Positions 43,113 to 53,200 of a stretch of 64,000 nucleotides of DNA are shown piece by piece (position 1 is the first letter of the stretch; each line of letters begins with the position of its first letter). The notes under the pieces were generated by a model that was not told the origin of the DNA, searched no databases, and saw nothing but the letters and a program-made list of their open reading frames with translations. The position numbers and the translations under genes are program-made. Source of the stretch: Microstegium vimineum (taxonomy: Eukaryota; Streptophyta; Magnoliopsida; Poales; Poaceae); the NCBI GenBank assembly GCA_022036555.1, contig CM039120.1, forward strand, positions 16,880,350-16,944,349. The letters are read 5' to 3'.

Positions 43113-44723
43113 GATGCCAAAAATGGGGTCTTCTGGCATCAACACAGCGCAAGGCCTGCGGAGACCATGTAGTAGCAGAGCTTGATCTCCTAAACCTCTT
43201 AAGAGGCTCAAGCTACTTCGAGGATTGATCTCAGGTGTGCCAGTCAATTTGACCTACAATTGATAAGGAAGTGAAACATTAAATTATGGAACCTGCCAGT
43301 TGTTTCCAGATAGTTCCATGAATGTGCAGCTCTCACGCCGATGGGTGAAGGATATTGACTAAAGAGTCAACTCCGGACAATATAAAGCATGATAATAATG
43401 TATAAATGGCTTCCACGAGATATTAAGTATAAAGCATGTCATTAGCCAATCATATGACAAGAGTAAGGTAAAGATGCGATACATGTAACATTACCGACAT
43501 CAAACTACCAAACCTACTAAGTATATCAGATAAAGATTAACCATCAACAAATGTGTATTCCCATGCAACCATGATGACAATTAACCCGACAACCTGACCT
43601 ATTTACTAGCATTGGGGTGTTTCCATGCAGCCAGAAAAGTAAACAAGCCAAGTCATGTCCAATACATTTAATAGATTTAATAGATTAACACAATAAAGCA
43701 CATGTATCGTATGAATAAAGCACAACCAGATCGACTATGTTAGCTGATATGGGATCCATAAAGCTTGAACAAGATCCATACGCTTGGCCTCGAATGGATC
43801 TAAGATTGGGCAGACATAACCCAACACACGTGGAAGTGGGGTCCGGTAGATGCAGCCGTACCACGTATGTTGAACTAGATCCAACCACTCTCAAACCAAT
43901 CCAACGACTAAGCGTATGTCTCGAACCCGCAACATGTAACAACCGCAACCAAAGGATTAACCGATAAGATCTTAAATCTACTGCCTTGGTAAGTGTGAGA
44001 GTAAAAACATCAGAGACAATAGATCCAGATGGACAATAAAGCACAGGTCAATCCATTAGTTGAGATTGGGCAAGATATTGTAGCAATTGATTAAACAATG
44101 CATAACAGACAATATCAATAACTTAATAAATCTATTAGATCGACAATCTAATAGAGCCGATAACTAGCTCGAAGCCACGAATCATGTGAGATTGAAGCAA
44201 TGCAGCCCCATGAACAATATATTCAAACCGATAACTAGGTCATACCGAGCTTGCACGAGTTACACAATACAGCCGTACAAACGAGACATGAACCAAGGCT
44301 AAACTTACAAGCAAACAGGAGGTCGATCTAGCTGATGCAGCCCGGCCCGTCGAAGGTTCACTGAAATCTACTCTACTCCTACTCCTAGGGTTGGCCGGTG
44401 GCCAGAAACTAAGTACTAGTTGTGTATTTGATTGATTGGATGTCCTTCTCATTCCCTAAGCCTTGCTATTTATAGACCATAGCACTAACCCTAACCAGCC
44501 ATCGTGCAAGCCCTGATAATAAGGAAACAACATATGACTTGAGCCTCAATCCATTCCAGTGCCAAGATTGTCGTGCACGTTCCATTGTAGTCAGCCGAAA
44601 GATCTTTCTGCAACCTTATATTTCCTTAGTCGATCTTTCGGTACCATCTCGTACACCTCCTCCGAAGGCCTACCAGGGAGCCCATGAGTACGTATCTGAC
44701 CGTACCAAAATATGGTGTTAACA
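43113..44723 (-). repeat. 5' LTR of the Tat element
   Basis: From TGATGCCAAAAATGGGGTC to ATGGTGTTAACA, collinear with 32704-34318. The sequence right after it (44724) is the end of another Tat-type LTR rather than a duplicated target. Confidence 0.9.
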
Positions 44724-44925
44724 CTTTTAACCTATTTTTCAGATCAATCTAGCCACCAGAACACAGGACGTAGTGTGTTATGGCAATTTGCCGGCCCGAA
44801 CCTGTATAAATCACCATGTTTACGCTCTCTATGTTACGCTTGATCGTCGTCGCCACACCTCCGCCTACAATCTACTACCTTGGGGTACCCCCTAGGTAGA
44901 CTATGACGCATATTTCGTCGATAGT

Positions 44926-44944
44926 TGGCGCGCCAAGTAGGGGG
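44926..44944 (+). promoter_or_regulatory. Primer-binding site (TGGCGCGCCAAGTAGGGGG)
   Basis: It matches the TGGCGCGCCAGGTAGGGG primer site used by grass Tat-type elements and lies two bases after a probable LTR end (GTCGATA, decayed from GTCGACA). Confidence 0.8.
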
Positions 44945-44994
44945 TGTGCCACGACTCCATGGTTCATCAAGCGATCATCTTCCCCGTCGATGGA

Positions 44995-45920
44995 CCTCGT
45001 TGTCAATCTTCTCCGTTGACCTCATCGACAGCCCCCGCCGTTCTTCGCCGCCGACCTCGTCGACGACCATCGTCACTCCTCGCCGTCGATCCCGTCGGCA
45101 GCCCTCGTCGCCCGTCACCGCCAATCGCCTCGATGACCATCGTCGCTCCTCGCTGTCAATCTCGTTGGCAGCCCTCGTCATCCTTCACCGTCAATCCCAT
45201 CGATGGCCATCGTCGTCCTTCGCCACAGATCCCATCGACGACCCTAGTCGATCTTCGCCACCGACCTCGTCGACGGCCCTCGCCGTTCTTCGCCACCGAC
45301 CTCGTCGACGGCCATCGTCGCTCCTCGCCGTCAATCCCGTCCGCGGTCCTCGTCGTCCTTCACCGCCGACCCCGTCGACGGCCATTGTCGTCCTTTTCCA
45401 CAGATCCCGTCGATGGCCCTCGTCAATCTTCGACGCCGACCTCGTTGACCACCCTCGCCGTTCTTCGCCGCTGACCTCGTCGACGGCCATCGTCGCTCCT
45501 CGCCGTCGATCCCGTCGGCGGCCCTCGTCGCCCGTCGGTGCCGACCGCGTCGACGACCCTTATCACTCTTCGCCGCCGATCCCATCGACGACCCTCGTCT
45601 TTCCTCGCCTCCGATCCCATCGACAACCCTCGTCATCCTTCACTGCCAACCTCGTCGACGGTACTCGCCGCCAACCTTGTCATCCCTCATCGCCGGCCTC
45701 ATCGTCGACTCACCACCGACCTCGTCGTCCCTCGTCGCCATGTCTCGCCCCGTCGTCGGCCTCGTCGTCTACTCGTCGCCGTCCTCGTCATCCCTCGTCA
45801 ACGACCCTAATCATCATCCCTCATCAAAAACACGCCTCGTTCCTCGTCATCCCTCGTCAACGACACACTGTGACTCTCGTCGCCGACCTCGTCGACATCC
45901 CTCGTCGCCAACTCGTCATG
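44995..45920 (+). repeat. Imperfect tandem repeats rich in CGTCGAC / CCTCGTCG
   Basis: Units of about 60 bases built from GACC(T/C)CGTCGACGGCC and CTCGTCGTTCTTCGCC repeat about fifteen times with drift. Frames stay open on both strands because of composition (P/R/S-rich on +, R/G/D-rich on -), so none is called as a gene. Confidence 0.75.
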
Positions 45921-45923
45921 ATG

Positions 45924-46393
45924 TTCGACGCCCTTTCCAAAACCCTCTCTGCGTTCGACGACCTCTCCAAAACGCTTTGAGCGTTCGACGACTTCTCTAA
46001 AATGCTCTCAGCGTTCGACGACCTCTCCAAAACGCTCTCAGCGTTTGATAACTTCTCCAAAACGCTCTCAGCATTCGACGACCTCTCCAAAACGCTCTCA
46101 GCGTTCGACGACCTCTCCAAAACGCTCTCAGCGTTTGACAACCTCTCCAAAACGCTCTCGGTGTTCGATGACCTCGCCAAAACGCTCTCAGCATTCGACG
46201 ACCTCTCCGCAACGCTCTCGGCATTCGACGATCTCTCCAAAACACTCTCGGCTTTCGACGACTCCTCCAAAACGCTCTCAGCATTCGACAATCTCTCCAA
46301 AATGCTCTCGGCGTTCGATGACCTCTCCAAATGCTCCCAGCATTCGACGACGTCTCCAAAACGCTCTCAACGTTCGACGACCTTGCCAAAATA
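45924..46393 (+). repeat. 30-bp minisatellite with 10-residue coding period
   Basis: About fifteen units of TTCGACGACCTCTCCAAAAC followed by GCTCTCAGCG. Since 30 is a multiple of 3, the plus strand reads a decapeptide (FDDLSKTLSA) over and over, and the minus strand also stays open (SSNAESVLER). One unit is a base short near 46330, and a TGA occurs at 45977-45979. It directly follows the 60-bp repeats. Confidence 0.88.
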
Positions 46394-46670
46394 GTCTGGC
46401 TGTAACTAGAAATCCTCAGAACCAGGCCTGTCGACTAATCTTAAGCGCGTAGGAGTAGCTACCCTCTACGCTATGACAAAATTGGCAGGCCTCTCGAGTA
46501 ACGCCCCAACACCTTATTCTACGCAACCAAAAATAGGGGTAATACTCGGGCTGAGGCCTCTAAGATTACATGCCCAGTGATTGTATTTACGACCATGGAA
46601 CGGTCGACGACTCTACAAGCAGCAGGGCTATTCGTATCAGTTTGGGATATAACAAGGATTCATATATAAC

Positions 46671-46974
46671 CTTCAAGGTTGTAGATTATATATGCTCTTG
46701 GTCCATATGCATCTTTGAGAGTTTTTAACTATTAATATTTCAAGAACTTGTTATTCTTATAGTCTTCTTTTCCTATATGAATATTTTACTCAATCCTTTA
46801 CCTTTTCATCTAGTCATAGAAATTAATAATTTGAACAAGGTTGGTCCAATATTTAAAAAATGTTGTAAATAACTTTTGAAGTACTTATTGTGGAAATGTA
46901 AAAGCATATCATTGTGTAGATTCTAATAGGATATAGTGGTCAAAGTTGATTAAAGCCTTTTTTGTTTGGTGGCA
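46671..46974. other. AT-rich spacer, no gene seen
   Basis: This is transition sequence between the repeat-rich Tat leader and the 690-bp array, without a coding signal. Confidence 0.4.
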
Positions 46975-49652
46975 ATACAATACAATCTTAAATTTCCAAG
47001 AGAAATATTAAAAGGACAAGAACATCATCAATAATAACATTGTTCAACAAAGTTTGTTACTTGTTGCTACAAACTCTGTTTTCCTTTTTTTTTCTTTTTG
47101 CTCTTTGCTGTTTTCTGACGATGCACATTTGATCGCAACTCTTGTTTCTCTATTTTCTGGCTTACTGCAATTATTAACCTTTGAATATAATATCTTATTC
47201 GTTCTCTAAACTTAATTTTTAGTGTGTCAAATTATAGAATCATCTTAATTTTGAATGAAAATACAATAAATTGCAGTCATTTATGACATCACCGTTGGGA
47301 CTAAGTATACATTTAAAGTATTTTATTTATTCTACAAACTCAATCAGGAATATCTGGTGGGGATTTTGTTAAGGACTAAATTGTTCTTATTAATAAGTTG
47401 AACTATTTTGTCCTAGAAGCAATGATGGAACAGATCTGGCAGGATTTCTATGATTTTGTTTTTTATTTTTGAATTATTTTTTGATTACTTAACTATTCTA
47501 TATATTTTAAAAATTAAAGGTAGATATTTCTTTAAGATCTTACATCCTATAGAGTAATGGCGTACCACTATCAGGTCCTTCATGAAATCTTAAATTTGCA
47601 AGAGTAATATAGAAAGGACAAGAACATCATCAATAATAACATTGTTCAACAAAGTTTGTTACTTGTTGCTACAATCTCTATTTTTCCTTTTTTTTTTCTT
47701 TTTGCTCTTCGTTGTTTTTGAAGATGCAAATTTGACCGTAACTCTTGTTTCTCTATTTTCTGGCTTGCTGCGGTTAACCTTTGAATATAATATCTTATTT
47801 ATTCCCTAAAAATAGTTTTTAATGTGTCAAATTATGTAGAATCATTTTAATTTGAATACAAATAGAATAAACTGTAGTCATTGTGACATCACTATTGGGA
47901 ATGAGTTGTTCCTATAATCTCTCTTGGTCCTTCTCTATATATCTATATTTACTTAATAAAATTTATTGTTTTTTGAAGATTTAATTTGAACTAAATATAC
48001 ATTTAAACTATTTTATTAATTCTACAAACTCAATTTAGGAAGGCCTGGTGCGGATTTTGTTAAGGACTAAATTGTTCTTGATAATAAGTTGGACTATTTT
48101 GTCCTAGAAGCAATTAAGGAAGTAGATCTGGCAGGATTTCTATTATTTTGTTTCTAATTTTAATTATTTATTGATTACTTAAATATTATATATATTTTAA
48201 AAATTAAAGGTTGAGATTTCTTTAAGATCTTACATCCTATAGAGTAATGGAGTACCACTGCTAGGTCCTTCATAAAATCTTAAATTTGTAAGATAAATAT
48301 TAAAAGGACAAGAAAGTCACCAATAATAACATTGTTCAACAAAGTTCGTTACTAGTTGCTACAAACTCTGTATTTCCCCTTTTTTTTCTTTTCTCCCTTC
48401 GTTATTTTTTAGTAGATGCAAATTTGACCACAACTCTTGTTTCTCTATTTTCCGGCTTCCTGCGATTATTAACCTTTGAATATAATATCTTATTCATTCA
48501 ATTTTTTAGTATGTCAAATTATATAAAATCATCTTAATTTTTAATACAAACATAATAAATTGTAGTCATTTTTGACATCACCGTTGTGAAAATATTATGA
48601 GTTGTTTCTATCATCTCTCTTGGTGTCTATATATCTATATTTACTTAATAATTTTTACTTTTTGATGTTTTAATTTTGACTAAATATACATTTAAACTAT
48701 TTTATTTATCCTACAAACTCAATCAGGAAGACCTGGTGTGGAATTTTTTAAGGACTAATTTGTTCTTGTTAATAATTTGAACTATTTTGTCCTAGAAGCA
48801 ATTAAGGAAGCAGATCTGGCAGGATTTCTATGATTTTATTTTTTATTTTTGAATTATTTATTAATTACTTAACTAGTGTCTATATTTTAAAAATTAAAGG
48901 TTGAGATTTCTTTAAGATCTTACATCCTATAGAGTAATGGAGTACCATTGCCAGTTCCTTCATAAAATCTTAAATTTGCAAGAGAAGTATGAAAAGGACA
49001 AGAAAGTCACCAATATTAACACTGTTCGACAAAGTTTCTTACTTGTGGCTAGAATCTCTGTTTTCCTTTTTTTTAATTTTTACTCATTATTGTTTTCTGA
49101 ACATGCAAATTTGACCACAACTCTTGTTTCTCTATTTTCAGGCTTGATGTGATTATTAACCTTTGAACATAATACCTTATTCAGTCCCTAAACTTAATTT
49201 TTAGTGTGTCAAATTATTTAGAATCATCTTAATTTTGAATACAAATATAATAAACTATAGTCATTTGTGACATCACTGTTGGGAAAATATATGAGTTGTT
49301 CCAATCATCTCTCTTGGTCCTTCTCTATATATCTATATTTACTTAATAAAATTTCTTATTTTTTTGAAGATTTAATTTGGATTAAATATACATTTAAACT
49401 ATTTTATATTTATCCTACAAACTCAATCAGGAAGATCTGGTGGGGATTTTGTTAAGGACAAATGTGTTCTTGTTAATAATTTGGACTATCTTTGTTCTAC
49501 AAGCAATTGAGGAAGTAAATCTGGTAGGATTTCTATGTTTTTGTTTTTGGTTTTTATTTTTGAATTATGTGTTGATCACTCAACTGTTATATATATTTTA
49601 AAAATTAAAGGTTGAGATTTCTTTAAGATCTTACATCCTATAGAGTAATGGA
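46975..49652. repeat. Tandem array of about 690-bp AT-rich repeats
   Basis: The anchor CATCCTATAGAGTAATGG recurs at about 47543, 48233, 48923 and 49634. A second anchor, TGTTC(A/G)ACAAAGTTT/C, recurs at about 47041, 47643, 48334 and 49023. That gives three full units and one partial first unit. Units share CTCTTGTTTCTCTATTTTC and AACCTTTGAA(T/C)ATAATA in the same order and differ by small indels. They have no coding capacity. Confidence 0.9.
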
Positions 49653-50280
49653 GTGGCCGAGATAGATTAGTGGGGATGGAGACTCTCATGAAACGAAAGC
49701 AGGTCAGATGTCTCCAATTGTGTCATGCATGTACTCCATGGTCTGCGAATCCACGTACGTCTTCTTCAGAACTGGCGGCGAAGATAGGTGAGTCCGGCCA
49801 CTGCAGACAACGATTCTTAAACCATGGGTGATTCTTGGATGGTTTGGGTGGTTTTCCATCCATCAATAAATTGAAGCGAGCCATGCACAACACAAGCAAT
49901 GAGGAAACCCAGCAAAACCAAGGCTGGTGGTGGAAGCACAGGATAACTCAAGATAGGAATTAATGCGAAGAAAATTCCAGATTGCAAGGATTTGGACACC
50001 TTCCATCTTTGCAGCCACGCGCATGCATTCCAATCCACGCTCCTCCCCCAATCCCACATGCCCCTGCTATCTATAAATCCCCCTTCCCCCGCATTCGCTG
50101 CATTGCTCTTCTTCCACCTGGAAATCGTCTCGCTTTCACCTTTGTATCTGTTGCTTCGGAGGTTCTTGGACGGAAACCATTGCAACAAGTAAGAAAGTTC
50201 GAGTCTTCTTGGGTTCCTTGTGGGGATTTGGTGGTCGGTGATTGCTTATGTTTTCGATATAGGGACCAGGGTCGGAAGAG
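49653..50280 (+). promoter_or_regulatory. Promoter and 5' leader of the response-regulator gene
   Basis: TATAAAT at 50072-50078 sits about 200 bases before the ATG, so transcription probably starts near 50104. A likely leader intron runs from GT at 50189 to AG at 50262 (donor CAA|GTAAG, acceptor CGATATAG). Only about 420 bases separate the TATA box from the 690-bp repeat array. Confidence 0.6.
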
Positions 50281-53200
50281 ATGGATGCGGACACCTTCCC
50301 AGCGGGGCTACGCGTGCTCGCCGTCGACGATGACCACGTTTGCCTCAAGATCCTAGAGAGACAGCTCAAGTATTGCAACTACAACGGTGTGTGTTCTTGC
50401 CTTCTTCTTAGTTGAGATTATGTTGTGATACAATTTTAGGCCACATGATGAAATTTTATATGGTTGGGTGATTTTTTTTATGGTTGGAATTCCGGTGGTG
50501 CGACACAGCGACGGTGGTGAGAGACGCCAGGACAGCATTGGACATGCTGAGGGAAAGGAAGGACGGGAATCAGTTCGACCTAGTGATCAGTGACGTCGTC
50601 ATGCCGGACATGGATGGCTTCAAGCTCCTCGAGCTCATCGGCCTGGAGATGGATCTCCCAGTCATCAGTAAAGCCAGCCCTTGCTCAAACTCATTTTCCC
50701 ATTTTTATGCATGGCATTCTTCAATTCTGATCGTACAGAGAATAGCAATCATAAGAATTAGTAGAACTACCATTTTTGGAAGTTGTTCGGGATAGATGCA
50801 TTGAATTGATTACTTATATATAGCTCGGTCAACATATGATATCCGGTTGAGCCACTGGTTATGAATGTTTGGGGGTAGGATATCAATGAGGGCTGGTATA
50901 TAAGCAGATCGTAAGTCTTGATTTTGGGTGCATGCGTTCAGATACGTACAATCAAGAGGGAAAATTTGAAGTCTGCCATTATAATTCTGCTAAATTGGAG
51001 ATATGCCAACCTGGCCCACATGTCATTGACTTGTGTGAGCCCCACATGTCATTGTGATACAAATGACATATCTCCAACTTTGTAAAATTGTAATGATACT
51101 GTTCAAATTATTGTGTTCTAGTTTTGTATGTTACCATCTGTTCCTGTTCCTGAGCTACTTATTTTTGTCATTTTGTATCTTCATACTTACAGTGTTTGTA
51201 AGCATTGCATGAAAATTTCCGGTGTCCGTTGGACCATTACTGTTTGTTCACAAGCGCTAGATGGCATTGATTGACTTCTTAGTAATACTCCCTTTATATC
51301 CTAATTAGAGGATGTTTTGGACAAGTTTTGGATCAAACATTGAGAATATAAATCATCAATAACTTTTAAGTTGTTGAGATTGCAAATGTGAAAATTATAT
51401 GAATAGATTTTACTTGAAAAATACTTTCATAAAAGTATACATATATCGTTATTCCATAAATATTTTTATAAAAACAAGAGGTCAAAGTTGTGTTTGGGAG
51501 ACTGTGTTGTTGTCCAAAACGTCCTCTAATTAGGATACGGAGGGAGTATTATTTAAGTTTCCTGCCTTAAGGCGCATTCATTATCCGTATGGAAAGTAAA
51601 AATTTGTTTTTTTTTACTTGTGTGTGTTACTCTTTGTTAATAGCCAAGTCTTTCAGTTTTAGTAACATATATCTTATGGATTTCCTTATATGTAATTAAA
51701 TTTTGTTATTTGTCATATTGCGCACACCGTTGGTTCATGAAAAAAAAAACTATTTTGCTAGAAACTTCCTTGTGAAATACTACCTTTGGTAAAAAAAATA
51801 ATCATTAAAATTGACTTTGCACGGTTCCTAATGCGTATCTTTCTTCCCTAAAAAGTCAATGTGTATCTTTGACCTCTAATTTGTTCTAGGATGTTTGAGG
51901 CCTTGCAAGTGTTCGGAATAAAAATCTATACATATAGCTTATATATCTTAAAACATATTTATTTAAAAATTAATAATGTTTTTAGTTTTTATGCTTTGAT
52001 AAAATGACATGTTGTTTGTGATTAGAGGGAGTATCTTTCTTTTGTAATTGCATTGTTGTTATATACTCTGCTGAGTTGCTAACGTGGTAAGCACCCTTTC
52101 CTATGTCTAATTGGTCTTCGGGTAGATTTATCTTTTTTTTTGCGAGACCCAATTATAGCACAAACACTCATGTATACGGGCGTACACTCACGCCTATGAA
52201 CGTAAGCACACAAGAATTGTGTCATTAAATCCTGGAATAAATTTAGGAAAATACGAGCACCCGTTTTAAATGGAAGATTTGAACCTGGGTGGGTAGGTTC
52301 CACCAAAAGAAACCCAACCAGCTGAGCTACACTCCGTTTGCTTAGGGTAGATTTATCGTCTAAACCATATTCCTTTAATTTTCTTGCATCCGAGAGGGGG
52401 GAGTTATTGCGCTATGGTTGAAACCAGCTACCCTTCTAGTCATGATTGAAGCTTGTCCTTATGTTTGGTTAAGCTATAAATGCAAAGTAGAAAGCATATT
52501 AGTGAACCATTTAAAAATTCACAATTTTACATTTTATCTAACTTTTATTTACTATAATTTGAATTAAAGCATCTAAAACTTTGTGAATTTCATTAATTTC
52601 AGCTAGAAAAGAAAATTTTAACACGTCCAAATCCAAATTGCTAAATCAATCTAGCTATTGAACCGTGGTTTGTAGTTCATTTTGTATGGTATCGTTTGTT
52701 CATATAGAGTAGATGCAATCAGTAACTACTAAATAATGTTTCTTGTAGTTTCGTGTGCTACCTTTGTTCATAATTAAGTAATAGGAGCAATCAATCTCAC
52801 AATTGAATCGAGCATCTTCAACAACTCCTTAAAATAGGTTGTTATTCTTATAACTTTGACAAAATCATAAAATTCCCTCTCCAACAAGTTGGTAAACCAA
52901 CTTGCTATTTATTCCAAGTTTGTATCCAGCGGTGTCACACGCGGATATATCCGCGCGCGATGTAGCTTGCTATCGGTGTTTTTTTTCTCCCGCGCCATGA
53001 TTTTTTTTCTTCCGCGAGTTTTTCTTTTTTCTTTTTTCCCACGAGTTTTTTTCTTCCGCGAGTTTTTTTCCTTTTTCTTTTTTCCCATGAGTTTTTTTTT
53101 CTTTTTTCTTTTTTCCCGCTAGTTTTTTTCTTCCATGAGTTTTCCTCGGTGGGCCTTCTTTTTTCAAGTTTGGCAAGTTAGAATACTAAATTGTTGGAGA

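Larger units (their letters stand above)
32704..44723 (-). mobile_element. Tat-lineage Ty3-gypsy retrotransposon, gag-less and interrupted
   Basis: Two similar 1.6-kb LTRs (32704-34318 and 43113-44723) enclose, on the minus strand, a primer site, protease, reverse transcriptase, RNase H with a second RNase H-like domain, and integrase. This is Ty3-gypsy order. The double RNase H, the TGGCAC..-type primer site and the antisense ORF near the 3' LTR point to the Tat lineage. Only about 280 bases separate primer site and protease, so gag is deleted. The integrase is cut at 39803 by an Athila-like element. The outer flanks (CGCAT and CTTTT) do not match, so the site has been rearranged or lies in another repeat. 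Confidence 0.87.
44724..46670 (+). mobile_element. 5' end of a second Tat-type element (LTR end, primer site, repeat-rich leader)
   Basis: 44724-44924 is the end of an LTR, with CTGTATAAATCA near 44790 as its TATA. A primer site follows, then two kinds of tandem repeats and, at 46394-46670, sequence reminiscent of the start of a gag leader. No gag domain is identifiable before the AT-rich array begins. The left part of the LTR is missing, cut by the first Tat element. Confidence 0.6.

Noticed and set aside
44925..45980. 351-codon P/S/R-rich ORF and its antisense partners
   Set aside because: They span a primer-binding site and tandem repeats, so the open frame is explained by repeat composition.
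45857..46452. Opposing ORFs through the 30-bp repeats as genes
   Set aside because: The period is a multiple of three, which keeps frames open on both strands. There is no start context or domain; the repeat itself is reported instead.
52270..52340. tRNA gene on the minus strand
   Set aside because: A and B boxes are present, but the acceptor stem cannot form, and the A-tail and 13-base target duplication show a SINE.
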